Source of the DNA: Zerene cesonia
Taxonomy: Eukaryota > Arthropoda > Insecta > Lepidoptera > Pieridae
Direction: 5' to 3'
NCBI RefSeq assembly: GCF_012273895.1
Contig: NC_052122.1
Coordinates: 2,542,001-2,606,000 of the forward strand
DNA length: 64,000 nt
Within the stretch, counting starts at the first letter, position 1. Each line of letters begins with the position of its first letter. Below the pieces are notes generated by a model. It was not told the origin of the DNA. It worked only from the letters and a program-made list of their open reading frames with translations, and made no database searches. Below, piece after piece: positions 30,501 through 40,500 of the stretch. The position numbers and the translations under genes are program-made.

Positions 30501-32287
30501 TTACAATTATTTAAAGAGTTTCCTACCAGTATGTAACGAACATCGAGGCCCTTACAAATCCGTTAATTTTGTATGCCAATGGTGTCGACTAAATCCTATT
30601 TATTAGCCTTTTTTATCACACTAGCTATTCGAGTTTGATTCACATATGCTGCCAAATTGCCAACGGCATGAAGTATCTGGAGTCATTCGAGTTAGTACAC
30701 CGGGATCTCGCGGCAAGGTAAATACCTGTACTTAATATGAGTTTTTTAAAATTTCATTCAACAAATTAATTACATTTAGAAGTGAACTGCCTTTTGTCTT
30801 CTGTATATTAAATTTCTTCAGTGTAGATTAGGCTCAAGAACAGCATAATCAAACAAAACTAAATTAAACATCTATTTCGCAGAAACGTAACAGTTACAAA
30901 CGACCTGCACATTAAAGTGTCCGACTACGCGATGTTCTGCGATGAATTTATTGGAGATTACCACATCATGGCTGACGGCACCCGAGTGCCCTTGCGTTGG
31001 ATGGCTTGGGAGAGCTTGTTGATGGTAAACATCTTCACAACTATCTCTTCGTGCTTTCAAATTCATCATTACATATCATATTTATGGATTTGCTATAAAT
31101 ATTGCTCAATTTTATTTCATTCAAAGATACGACTACTTAGAAACTAAAAGTCTGGTTAAATTTAATACTATATGTATGTTCTGTTTTAACGTAGACTTTT
31201 AACATGTGCTAAATTTATTTCTGTGACAGTTTATATCAACTAATGCAGAATGGAGTGCAAAAGCTCATAATTGTAATATTTCTCCAGGGAATGTGCTCGC
31301 CAGCTAGCGACGTGTGGTCATTCGGAGTTACTGTATGGGAGGTGCTCACTTACTGCATGGCCAAACCCTTCGAGGAGATGAACGATGATCAGGTACAACC
31401 ATTTACATATTTAAGTCTTATCTAAATTTGTTGCAAAAGAGATAAAGAAAACACCCAGTACTAATTTGCGTTATTTGACAGTTATCGTTTACCCTTCAAT
31501 TTTATTTAACGTAGTTTTGACTTTAAATCTAATGTCAGATAGCCTAACCGGAGTTAGGAAACATTTCTTTCTTCATGGTACCAATTTCAGAGTCTTCTTC
31601 TCTTTGTCACGAAGTAAGTTCTTGATGCATTATCACGTGATATTGTGTTTTTGTGGTTTAGCTTAGCTTGATGTTGCTCTCAAAGGATATATACTAAATA
31701 ATCAGTTTGATTTTTGCACACTATAGATTTAATGTAAATTGATGGAAAAGTGAAGAAGATAGTGCTATTTTAAACCATTAACTGTTCCTTAAATTAATTT
31801 CCTTGAAAACTGGCTTGAAGAGATATAACGTCTGTGAGGAGGAAATGATATTAGAGGGTTGGAGAGAACTACTTCAACCTTCCTGAATCATTACCTTCTA
31901 CCATGGCTTACGCTTAAGGACTACCATCACGTATTGGTGATTCGCCATCATTAAAATCGTAAGAAGTTTTATTTGCGTAGAGCAAAATCACGCGTGTTCA
32001 ATTTGCACCGAGTTAAGCACAGGGCACTATCAGTTGAAGTAGGAGTAAATAGAATGTATTTTTTCACGAAGGTGGTAGCGAACGCCAGTCAGTGGCGTTG
32101 CGGCGGGCGGGGCGCACGCGTCCCCGCAGCGCCGCCGCCGCGCTGCCGCCGAGAACTCTACGACCTCATGCATGAATGTTGGCGTAGAGAGCCGATGCAA
32201 CGACCTCGTTTTCACGACTTACACCGATTTTTAGAACGTATGACGCACGGCTACCAGCCACCTATCCAACGTGAAATTAAGCATTAA
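467..32287 (+). CDS. Ddr: Discoidin domain receptor (DDR-family) tyrosine kinase, 3' part of gene, 8 exons
   Basis: A type I receptor tyrosine kinase of the collagen-receptor (DDR) family; the extracellular discoidin domains and membrane segment lie upstream of the window. Exons: 467-561, 18448-18615, 27908-28026, 29555-29713, 30625-30717, 30883-31024, 31288-31392, 32072-32287. All junctions are GT/AG and the frame runs through to TAA, giving 364 residues. Visible in order: juxtamembrane FYAATDII (compare YAEADIV in human DDR1), LDFPRGRMR, glycine loop GEGPHG, beta-3 lysine in VIVK, helix-C glutamate in AREAT, HRDLAARN, DYA in place of DFG, RWMAWESLL, SDVWSFGVTVWEVL, and the DDR-typical ending ELYDLMHECW...LHRFLERM. 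The LHRFL end and the WESLLM...SDVW spacing separate it from other receptor kinases. Several catalytic motifs are degraded (see findings), so it may be the less typical of the two insect DDR paralogues (smoke alarm in Drosophila). Family call is firm; paralogue is not settled. Confidence 0.88.
9595..9772 (-). mobile_element. Dispersed non-autonomous element, copy 1
   Basis: The reverse complement of the 177-bp element at 60.6-60.95 kb: it shares the segments ataaaattctcgtgtcac, ccgaaacggcttgaccgatt and gtaaggcagaacagcgtttg and ends in CTAGT. The CTAG end would fit a Helitron-type 3' terminus, but a truncated non-LTR element is equally possible. No coding capacity. Confidence 0.6.
10512..10551. 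repeat. Two direct copies of an 18-bp AT-rich unit
   Basis: The unit attaatcttaataatata occurs twice, separated by a few bases, immediately before the inverted repeat at 10558. Confidence 0.5.
10558..10637. repeat. Imperfect inverted repeat, 30-bp arms and 20-bp loop
   Basis: The arm 10558-10587 (atacatttagaaattaaaaa...) pairs with 10608-10637 with about three mismatches, leaving a 20-base loop. It could be the hairpin of a very small MITE-like element or a chance AT-rich palindrome. No terminal target duplication is clear. Confidence 0.5.
11379..11419. repeat. 18-bp tandem repeat, about 2.3 copies
   Basis: The unit aatttaataactttgata is repeated head to tail. It explains the repeated LIN/FIKVIK peptides in overlapping open frames on both strands, which I do not call as genes. 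Confidence 0.6.
13249..13443 (-). CDS. Candidate small secreted peptide in a Ddr intron
   Basis: A 64-residue frame with a real ATG begins MFCCFFSLLLIIASDDK, which looks like a signal peptide with cleavage near AS-DD, and ends EIVELNIYYR. A plausible splice acceptor (gatttag) precedes the ATG by two bases, so the ATG could open a second exon. The mature part would be about 50 residues, has no Cys and matches no family I know. The frame is short and in AT-rich sequence, so it may be chance. Confidence 0.22.
   Translation of the reverse strand: MFCCFFSLLLIIASDDKIRIHKHQNFLGDLVQPLPEPMLIKSKFLFAVFKIVPHEIVELNIYYR
15400..15559 (-). mobile_element. Diverged copy of the same dispersed element
   Basis: The same order of landmarks as the 9.6-kb copy: an ...ggctggactgaattttatga segment, an ...aaatctattttccatacc segment and a gcagaatgacgtttgtcggg segment ending near gctagt. 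It is clearly more diverged. Limits are approximate. Confidence 0.45.
16336..16665 (-). CDS. Candidate 109-residue reading frame in a Ddr intron
   Basis: From the first ATG (16665) the frame runs 109 codons to its stop. It stays open for another 13 codons upstream, reading NKFECPEQFLKN, where a weak acceptor (aataag) could begin an exon. The protein starts MLQVIGMFMDALINGNVYNM, contains YYKLCHEVSSAGEPTFKSEC, and its first two thirds read like a folded protein with spaced Cys; the last third (YYMYNNKQLDY) looks like run-on into non-coding DNA. It could be a retrocopy fragment or an exon of an unrecognised nested gene. Family unknown. Confidence 0.25.
   Translation of the reverse strand: MLQVIGMFMDALINGNVYNMYYKLCHEVSSAGEPTFKSECVILVRKLHHCQELSISVPWILSKCNKETFMETKCRKISNISRNTYYMYNNKQLDYFLRKVMYFCKDIKI
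18448..18615 (+). CDS. Ddr: Ddr exon: juxtamembrane end and glycine-rich loop
   Basis: A GC-rich 168-nt exon (56 codons, phase 0 at both ends) between ttttcag and gtaagt. It reads TYPDERLSRRERP...LDFPRGRMRPVTFLGEGPHGT. LDFPR-R-R before the glycine loop is the DDR signature. The loop keeps G-x-G-x-x-G, but the aromatic tip residue is His. Confidence 0.9.
19190..19295 (+). mobile_element. 3' tail of a LINE-like element
   Basis: The segment ggttgcttggaagaaattgc...gagcaataaaggcgcaat...gtgtgcaataaaggatatctc ends in a short atttc/attt repeat. In insect genomes this arrangement (...GGAAGARATYGC...GCAATAAAG) is found at the 3' ends of jockey/CR1-type retrotransposons. No reverse transcriptase sequence remains. 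Family naming is inference. Confidence 0.4.
19760..19765 (-). promoter_or_regulatory. Poly(A) signal of the nested gene
   Basis: AATAAA on the minus strand, 23 nt past the TAA of the nested gene. The short spacing fits a compact 3' end and supports the gene call. Confidence 0.5.
19788..20432 (-). CDS. Nested two-exon gene, charged 115-residue protein of unknown function
   Basis: Exon 1 is 20432 down to 20363 (ATG, 70 nt) and exon 2 is 20065 down to 19788 (TAA, 278 nt), joined by a GT (GATG|GTATGG) / AG (TTGTTGCAG) intron that keeps frame through a split GAG codon. The product begins MDEFIKSIKNKFSMENIVEL and ends PEEFRDPFRDDENLFNFYD. It is rich in Lys, Glu, Asp and Gln, with no signal peptide, membrane segment or Cys, so it is probably largely disordered and intracellular apart from a helical N-terminus. 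It lies antisense in a Ddr intron. A canonical AATAAA sits 23 nt after the stop, and an initiator-like TCAGT lies about 20 nt before the ATG. I do not recognise the family. The joined frame, splice sites and poly(A) signal make it more than a chance open frame. Confidence 0.62.
22274..22352. repeat. CTGT/GT simple-sequence tract
   Basis: A run of tctg/tgtc and tgtg units (gcctgtctgtctgtctggct, then gtgcgtgtgtgtgtctgtgt). It heads a dispersed repeat that continues to about 22600. Confidence 0.6.
22353..22600. mobile_element. Dispersed repeat fragment related to the 46.1-46.45 kb segment
   Basis: The segment contains atggaccgatttcgattcag and, near its end, aaaatggccgacatcacaaa. The latter recurs with slight changes at about 46422-46445 (aaaatggccgacaacacaaa). 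No reading frame of interest. Element class not identified. Confidence 0.4.
27908..28026 (+). CDS. Ddr: Ddr exon: kinase beta strands 2-3 with catalytic lysine
   Basis: 119 nt from cccacag to gtaagt. It reads LQICETDGIEELSDEEL...RRLVIVKTLWRGCHNDIK. The lysine of VIVK is at the VAVK position of other kinases. It is preceded by an acidic linker longer than a minimal beta-2/beta-3 turn, which is usual for DDRs. Confidence 0.88.
28027..29554 (+). other. Ddr intron, nothing recognised
   Basis: Non-coding between two kinase exons. AT-rich apart from a C/T-rich stretch at 28600-28760; no reading frame or repeat that I can name. Confidence 0.6.
29555..29713 (+). CDS. Ddr: Ddr exon: helix C, beta 4-5 and hinge
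   Basis: A GC-rich 159-nt exon between attaaag and gtaagg, beginning with the last base of a split codon. AAFAREATWGAGLKHPQLAR aligns with NDFLKEVKIMSRLKDPNIIR of human DDR1, so the helix-C glutamate is kept. The hinge reads EPPCAALDRGDAAPL where DDR1 has DPLCMITDYMENGDL. It joins the next exon in frame (RRL-N-YSSLIH). The acceptor was chosen because it alone preserves frame. Confidence 0.82.
30625..30717 (+). CDS. Ddr: Ddr exon: catalytic loop HRDLAAR
   Basis: 93 nt from cacactag to gtaaat. It reads YSSLIHICCQIANGMKYLES followed by FELVHRDLAAR. The Asp of HRD is the catalytic base and the LAAR form is tyrosine-kinase specific. An AG nine bases further in was rejected because it would delete the Tyr-Ser-Ser that aligns with the family. 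Confidence 0.9.
30883..31024 (+). CDS. Ddr: Ddr exon: metal-binding loop and activation loop
   Basis: 142 nt between tcgcag and gtaaac. It reads NVTVTNDLHIKVSDYAMFC, then DEFIGDYHIMADGTRVPLRW and MAWESLLM. The DFG triplet is DYA. The DDR activation-loop pattern Y-x-x-x-YY appears as F-I-G-D-Y-H. The RWMAWES anchor is typical of DDRs. Confidence 0.92.
31288..31392 (+). CDS. Ddr: Ddr exon: kinase C-lobe SDVWSFGV
   Basis: 105 nt in phase 0 between tctccag and gtacaa. It reads GMCSPASDVWSFGVTVWEVL followed by TYCMAKPFEEMNDDQ. The structural SDVWSFGV motif of subdomain IX is intact. Confidence 0.93.
32072..32287 (+). CDS. Ddr: Ddr last exon: end of kinase domain and stop
   Basis: 216 nt ending in TAA. 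It reads VVANASQWRCGGRGARVPAA, a Pro/Arg-rich stretch, RELYDLMHECWRREPMQRPR and FHDLHRFLERM, plus an 18-residue tail. The subdomain XI arginine (QRPRF) is present. The start follows ttcacgaag; a longer open frame to the left of it is intron read-through. Confidence 0.92.
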   Translation: MVANASQWRCGGRGARVPAAPPPRCRRELYDLMHECWRREPMQRPRFHDLHRFLERMTHGYQPPIQREIKH

Positions 32288-33185
32288 GAAAAGCTCCAAA
32301 TTTCACAGCACTTGGCCCGTATCAAAAGTTGTAAACACTGAGTACTGAAGAGAAATATCATTTCTTATTTAACGAGTTTTGTTATTGAATACGTTATATA
32401 TTTACTTAATCTCATTTATATACTTGCGTGTCGTAATACAACTACATATATACTGGCCGAGTAACAATCGACTTGGACTTAGCCATTGACATGATATATC
32501 TTAGCAGAACTTTTTTTTCTATAAGAGTTTGTTTAATCTTATTTCTTAAAATCATTAAAATAGTCATTTTCAGTCTTTCCATTGTTACTTATATCAAATA
32601 TAAATAATTTTGCTGAATTTGCTTAGATTTGTCATTCATGGCCGTAAATGATATTGTGATTTACTCAAATTCCTCTATCTACTTTATTAGAGGTACTGGT
32701 TTAGACGAATACTAGGACAATCAGCTTGGGTTAACTGCACCAGATACTCTGTATTTTTAAATTCAAAAAGAATACTAACATCTTAAATTAATTTCTAGTT
32801 AAGACAAATAACTATTTTATTCAATGACATTGTAAATACTGTAATACCTACTTGTACATACTTCTCACAATTTATATTCTATTTATTATTATCTACTGGT
32901 GCATTTAACCTACATAATTGTTCTTATAATATATTTGAACAATTGTTATAGGTACTTCATTAAAATGAGTATCTATCTTGATCTGAGTATCTACATTTTT
33001 ATCGTATTTGAACATCTCAAATAGTTACGTAACATTGATAATTTCGACTTGAGTAACAAACCCTGTTTCGTATGAGCTTCTAGCTATTCAATAATATTAG
33101 AATAGATCTAAGTTCATAGTATGAAAGTCAGTTCACCTTAATTGGCCCAGAAGTGTGTCAATAAACCATAAATCTAACAGACTGC
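32288..33185 (+). other. Probable Ddr 3' untranslated region
   Basis: AT-rich, with no open frame worth calling after the Ddr stop. The first canonical AATAAA on the plus strand is at 33160-33165, followed within about 30 bases by a G/T-containing stretch, so the mRNA may end near 33185. This is inference without transcript data. Confidence 0.4.
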
Positions 33186-33927
33186 GGATGAAATGTGATA
33201 GGAAATCGGGCAGTATTATTTACAGTATTTATTGTATGTCAACTATTATAAATTAGACTTAAGCATGTTTTAGTGAACGTGCGGCTTTGCAACCCTTCTG
33301 TTTACTTGCTAACTTGTCGATAGCTTGTCACCCCTTAATGCTTCACACCCAATCCACACGCAACGCTACGTATAATAGTATAAATCAATGTTTTAGAACT
33401 CAGATTTAACAACTTAATATTAGAGTTAGCAAGTAGATGGAATTATTACACGTAGGATAAAATTGTATTAGTAATTGCAAAATATCGATAAACATCTACA
33501 TAGGTCGGAATAGGAACACCGTTCACACATCTATTTATGTATCCTTGGATATGAAACAACTACGTGAAAATTGTCCGACCTTTTTTTTATAAAATTATCG
33601 GTGTCATTATATAATCAAATATTGGTATTTTGCACTCGCCGGTCTCTGAGTGGAATTAAGTAATGGTCTAGTTAGTATATCATACGATTAGTGTGCAAAT
33701 TAAATAAGGTTCATGAATTGTGATCGAAACTCAGAGACTCGTCGTTGTTGATGTTGTCGACGATATTGTGCACGGCGCGCTCAAAGTGCGAGTGACATTA
33801 TTGTAGCAAACATGTGTAGCTCGTAAGTTTTCATGCCTGTCCCCTAGCGCCCTTCGCCTAGCGCTCTCATGATCTTCCACTTTCGCCTTTACGGCAACCC
33901 TCACTCGTAACACCCACTAAATGTACG

Positions 33928-34068
33928 TCAGATCATGTACGGGTATACTCCCGTGATTTTTTCATACATTTGTAAGGTGTTACTTGTTTCGTAGATCGGT
34001 ATTGTGACGAGTGTGGCTCTGAAGAGTTGTGACAGACACGGCGCACAAAGATTCGTCACGCTACCCAT
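33928..34068 (-). pseudogene. ZAD-like zinc-finger-associated fragment
   Basis: A 46-residue frame from ATG to TGA contains NLCAPCLSQLF, then PIYETSNTLQMYEKITGV and YPYMI. The C-x-x-C-L start and the later MYEKITGV resemble the first half of the ZAD domain found at the N-terminus of many insect C2H2 transcription factors. The second Cys pair is not found in frame, and the sequence beyond the TGA changes frame. It is either an exon of an unrecognised gene or, more likely, a decayed fragment. Resemblance was judged by eye. Confidence 0.25.
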
Positions 34069-34554
34069 CTACACTCTATGATATATCCAAATCTAACTCC
34101 TATTTTTTTAACCTGTTTTAAACGTTAAGGTTGTATACTTCTGGGAGTAAAAAGCTTCCAGGGCATGAGTTGCCACCTGTGCTTCTTGTTTTCTTCGACC
34201 GGGCACAAATTGCACACGTCGTACAGTATTTGGGGATATAGAGTCGTGTCGAATTTACGAGAGAGAGATATTTTTTAACGCAGCACGGTCGGTTGACGAC
34301 CACTGCGGTCCCACTTTTGGGACACGGTAAAGTAGTTTCATTAATTATCTGACATTTTCATTAATGCTGTGCGACGTAGCAACGTTTGTAAGGAAAGCCG
34401 AATTACTCGTGTAATTTTAATCTGATCTAATGAAAGTCTTTGTAGTTTTAAGAAATATATCGGTGTATCAATGTTTGTAAATGTTAACTACGATTCTTCC
34501 CGGCGCCACTTTAGTTTTATCAAGTCTCAACAGTCAGCCTGTTTAAATTATTCA

Positions 34555-34599
34555 CATTATCCTACATTACATTATCCTACATTACATTATCCTACATTT
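34555..34599. repeat. 15-bp tandem repeat, three copies
   Basis: The unit cattatcctacatta occurs three times head to tail, the last copy with one change at its final base. Confidence 0.8.
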
Positions 34600-37500
34600 G
34601 TGTTTGTTCTAAATTTTGTTTGTTGTTTCAATATTAATTTCACTTTCAATACTGAATGTAAGGCCATGTTAACGTTTCTTTTATTTAAATACTTATGAAT
34701 ATTTTCTCGCAGTCTTTTTTGGAATTTAAATAAAATTTGCATTTTTCTCGATTGAGACTGGATAAAGCGGAGCTAACGGTGTTTCAATTAAAAATTAAGA
34801 TAAATGTGTCCCCCTCGTATTTTAGAGCTAGCGGGAATGAAGTGGTCCTATCTAAAATAATTAAACAGGTCTAATGTTCCCGGTGAATCCATTAAGGTCT
34901 AATGTCAAATAAACACAACCTTCCAGAAAGTTCCTATCGTCGCCAATGTAAGGTGTGAACGGAGAACAATATCTACCCAATACGCACGTCGTATCGTATA
35001 CATGTATGTGAAACTTGCTCGATGTTGTATGTATCTTTTATTTCTGATTAAGTTTTATGAATATATATACGTTTCTGACAAAACGACCACAGGTCGTGCG
35101 TGCATTCTCAGTTGAAGCAATATCTCGATTAGCTGTATAATAATAAGTGTTTTTAAACATGATAAGTAATGTGGTTTTACATCATTTATAAAATACAGAT
35201 TCGTTTATTGTACTTTATGAGCTCTTTTATATTTATTTTATTTTTATTTGATTTTTTGTTAATTTAATGCTACGCTTGGAACATAACACTTGCGCATTTA
35301 TGTTTATTCTTATCAGCTAGTGGTTCGTTGCGAATGACCTCGCGATGAACTTACAGCACGCATTGTTTCAATAAAAAAAATCTTAAGAATACTGAGCAAA
35401 TAGACAAATACTAGAAAAATTATTAAAAAAATCAATCGAGTAAAACATATGTCGAGTCGATTCTCAAGCCGTTCTCTGCACAATTATTAAAACGAATTAA
35501 ATGAAAGCTACTCTATGCTTTCACCAAACAAACCGGCCCCGAATATACGCGCCGACTCACAAACAAGACATTCAAAGTCAAAAAAATTATAATATAAATT
35601 GCGAATTTTTATTTCAAACGTGAAGGAATCTGTGTTTTATGAAAAAAATAGTCATTGGAAATTTGTAAATAAGGCTGCAGTTGATGATGATGTCCTGCAG
35701 TGCCAAATTATGTTCTTCTGCGTTATTTGTCATGTTTACCCTTACATTGTAAGGTATAGCAGTAAGATATAATAAGCATTAGCACAGTTGTAGTTTAATA
35801 CTTAGGTAAGCACATACCTACGATCGATAAAATTCCAATCTCGTCTTACAATCGAAAAGACATCGACAGTCATAAAAAGTGCATCAAAAATGGCATAATC
35901 GTTTGAATAAAACTATGCTCACTCACTATAGAATATTTTATACAGGTAGTTTTATACCCACATACGAGAATATCGAATAAACAGAAGTGTTTACGTGTGA
36001 AAAAACTGCATGTACACTTTTATTTAGTTTTAAATGCTACAACGTCATAACTATATAATATGTTGATCGCTGTTTTTGATTTTTATAGAACATTTCACTT
36101 ATACAGTAAAAAATAACGTAGACAACTTAGGTTTGTAGATGCAACATCTAGAAACAAGGTATCAATATTCAAGTTCGGAAATTTTATAGTCCTCATCACA
36201 TCGTAGGTATGTTAGTAAAATACACTACCTACTACAAATATACTAGTTTAGGAATTGTAAATATGTAAATAGTATAATCATTTTCAGCGGCATTTTTAAC
36301 TATAATTGTAAATATTAGGATAACACTCATGCTCCCATTTAAGTACCTCGTTTAGAGGGAACTAGTGTAAATGTTAAGAACCTTTTCGCAAATCATTAAC
36401 CATTTAGAAGTAAACGCGTACTCATTCTTAGGGTTATATGTATATTTCGCATATCATTTACTAGAATGGCATTACTTAGTCAATTTAATGTACACAATCA
36501 AATACCGATGTGTAACGTGGTCAATTTACAAACATGCTTAGAAATTCGTGTTTTTTTTTTGTCTTCTCGTCCGATTTACTTTCACTGCACACTAAAATCC
36601 TTTACTTTTTTCATTTCATATATAAATTTCGTATCACGTTGTTTGTCCATTATGGACATCTAAACTACTAAACTTATTTTAATCAAATTTGCACACCATT
36701 TGCAGTTTGATCCAACTGAAACATAGGATAGTTTATATTGTTTCAAATACGATCCGGACGGAGCCGGAACGTGCAGCTAGGAAATAATATTAAAATATCG
36801 TGTAGGTAATATAAAAGATAAACACACTATGATAATATACCTACTATAAGTGCTAGGTATATTTTCATGGTTCAAATTAGATTAAAATCGTGCTAGAGCA
36901 CGTAAAACGTAGTGTTTTGTTTTTATTTACTACTTATTTTATATAATAGTTAGGTGATATATCTTCTAATAGAATGTATAATATACGCGAATCTTATAGG
37001 AAAATAGAGAAATAGGATACGAATAAATATATAGGTTATATATATATATACATAAAATACTATATGAATCACATTATAATATTATAATGCAAGTTCCGTA
37101 CATGTATATGGTGGATGGGTACTCTTAGCACGTTCTATGAAAGCAAACAAAACCACGTGGCCCCTAGCTCTGAATCCCCAAACCCCAAAACATATTTAAT
37201 CAATATAATATTCAAAAGAAAACAGGTTAGCTAAGGTAACGTTAGGTAAGTCCTGCAAAAATGTATTTCATTTTATAGAGCTAATATTATTGATTAGTTG
37301 ATTATTGTACATACCGGAACGGATAATTTGTGGGTTGCTACAACGAATGTTAAAAGTTCACGTAAACATAAATTTCTTAACATCGTCTAATTCGTGCGTC
37401 ACGCGTATCAAGCTGGTTCGGACTTCGGAATCTCGCTCATTCATTCGCAACATCTTATAAATATAAGGGAGGTGTGTATCCCAACTGTCCAATTTTGTAT

Positions 37501-40500
37501 GTACGATATTAAAATAGTTAACGATTAAGTCACTGGCGTTATTTTATTTCTCTTATTTATAAATGTTTTAACTTTTACAAACTTTTATGGTACTCATACA
37601 TATGTTTATTTAACTACATTCTTAATCTTGCAACATTGAAATGCCCAAAAACCCAGTCATAACCTAGAATAAAATTAATTGTCTTTATAATAATTAATTA
37701 ATTTACATCTGTTATATGCAATTTACATATCCAATTAATATTAATTTAATAGGACGCAAAATAGTCCCTTCATTATCATATTAATTATCATATCATGATG
37801 TTGTATCTCACAACTTTTAATTTTTTAATGTTTTAAATTTTGGAATGTAAGTATATTTAGGAGTCAATAGGCACCGATTCCCACTTTAAAAATTAAACAA
37901 AATTTGATAATGTTTACGAAATAAAGATGCCTACGTAATGACTCCTGAAAGCGTTGGGACCAATTCGAATCAAGATACATCACAATATCTGTCTATGTAA
38001 GATGCATTGACTGCTTCACTGAATTTTTTATCGTTATAGTATTTTTTTTTTATCATTAAAATTAGAATTCCTTGAAAGCTATTTACTAGTGAAACTTATA
38101 ATGGCATTACAACTGATAATCATTTGTTGCTTGCCTTATTTCAGTGTATAGAAACTCGATGCTACTACAATTACGTGTATTATTTGTTCTAAATTCAGTA
38201 ATAACTTTGAATCAAAGCATTAATATAATGAATTAATTGAATAGTTTCCTGGATTCACAATGTTTCCTTTTTACGTCGTTAAATACAGTCAATGTAATCT
38301 ATTGTGCACAAGACAATATAAATGGGTGTGGATAAAGAGTGATTACGATGGCCACTTTCTTTCTACAAAAAGACAGCATTTACTGAGACACGTCACACGA
38401 CCCACTCGTATGCTTTCACATAATCATATGTAAGCTTTATCTATGATACCTTATCCTAAATTATTATGAATGGCTCTAATTCTGACAATATGAAGGAAAT
38501 CTATCTTATTTACTGTCATTCTACTAATTTTATAATGGCTTTAAGTGATAAATACCATATAGTGTACCTATTTATTCTTGGAACATTTTGTCTAAAATCT
38601 ACCTCCGAATACTTTTTGCGGTAATAGGAAAATATTAATTTTAAAACTGTACAATCTATTTTTGCTGCTGGTATCAATTTTTATTTTATTCTTAAAATGC
38701 AATGAAACTATTACTTGTACGATTTAAGGGGGTAGATTCATAATTGTAAGTTATGTCTTAAGTTACCATTGAAATTAATTAAAAAATTCATTTCATGTCC
38801 TAAGTATTTAGAAATTTACACCTAGTGCATCGTCTTCCCCGGTCTTTCACTTTTACACGCCTTTCGTAGAATATTACTTGCAACTTGTCTTGCATTTAAT
38901 TATTTGCATGTACAGTACTTCATCAGCCTAAATTAATCACGTTCAACTGATAACTGCATAAGCTGTACTTAAAAAATTGTTCTAGTCATTTATGTTTAGA
39001 TATTAAATAGTCTTTAAGTTTACATATGTTTTCTGTCTTATTTGTGTTCTGTGTGTATATTTTAAAATATACTTTTGTCAGTAAGTGAACCTGCTATCGT
39101 ACCAAATACTTAAAATTCTACGATACAGTATACAAGATTTCTGGCTTATGAATAATCCGTCACATTTTTCTTGAATTGCAAATATAGTGCAATGCGCTTG
39201 CGTGATAGCATGTTTTCTTATTCTCTATTATCACTCTAAAAATGAAATCAATTCTGTAGGCCATATATGGTATAATCAAAGACTTTTAAGGCAATTTGCC
39301 TTCTTTTTATGTAATTTTAAATGTTAAAATAAATGTTGAATAACATATCAAATAATATTGTTTTATTTATACCTATCCTTTAATATTATGAAATATCTAG
39401 ACACAAAGTTTTGCGCCCACACTTATTCTAATTTAAATTCCAAGAAGATTACATAGTAGACATATTACATACACATATTGATTTTACATTATCTGCGCAA
39501 TTAAGTAGAGAAAAAAAGTCACTTTTATAAACTACCAATAAGATATGCTAATACTCTCCATTTGATAAAAAAACTATCACTAGTAGTTGGAAAACTAAAT
39601 CTATTGTGAATGATGCTTGATGCATATCGATAAATGATATTAAAAATTTAGTAAACTGTTTATCACCTAAAACAATGTCAAATGAAAATCATATTATTTA
39701 AAGATGCATAGGAATAATTTATTTTGCGCTAGGTATTTATTTTGACGAGCATTCCTATTTATATTATTTTTTTTTATTTATTTGATACATACTGTGGTAT
39801 TATCATAAGTTATACCTACTAGAAATATTTACCTGCCAAATAAAGTTCCATTGAAATTAATCTAATTGTGTCTCATGTCCTTGGCAATTACTGCTACTGT
39901 CAAATTAATAAACTAGACTTCTACGAATAAAACCAAAAGGCTAATTACTGTATCATATAAATTCTACTTACATAAAAAATAGCATTTTTCCTACGTGCCA
40001 TTGATTATATTTGTTTTGTCGCTTTATTTCCGTTTAATTATGCTATATATAAATTCCAAGCTTTTTAAAAATCATATTTGAAGTATTAAAATAGTGAATA
40101 AGCATAAGACATATTAGGGAAATGAAATAAAAATGATTTTGTATGACCACACTTTATTTAATATTAAACTTACATAAAATTAACGTGGACATAAACTAGT
40201 GTAGGTACATATTACATAAAAGAAACATGAGCAAAAATAGAACGCAATGATTCTTTCCACAACCAAGAACAATTAAACAATAAAAGATCATGTTTTTATT
40301 ACGATCAATCACTTAAAGTATAGTTCATTCACATTGTGAGAAGTATGGATTATATAACATATACAAATTAGGTAAATAACTTAAATTGTACCACGACCTT
40401 TCAACAAGCGGTTAATCGATTTGAAACATCATTACCCATTTCATTAACCACGATAATGTTACAATTTAAGATATATAGTTGTGCCTATTTAGAAAAATAC

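Noticed and set aside
33720..33790. Minus-strand peptide HFERAVHNIVDNINNDESLS just before a stop
   Set aside because: It looks coding, but the same DNA is open in other frames on both strands owing to GTT/GTC-like triplet runs. The only acceptor is weak and no partner exon was found.
34130..34310. GC-rich patch with coding-like frames on both strands
   Set aside because: Minus-strand (LYPQILYDVCNLCPVEENKK) and plus-strand (LPGHELPPVLLVFFDRAQIA) readings are equally attractive. Neither has splice sites or a recognised family.
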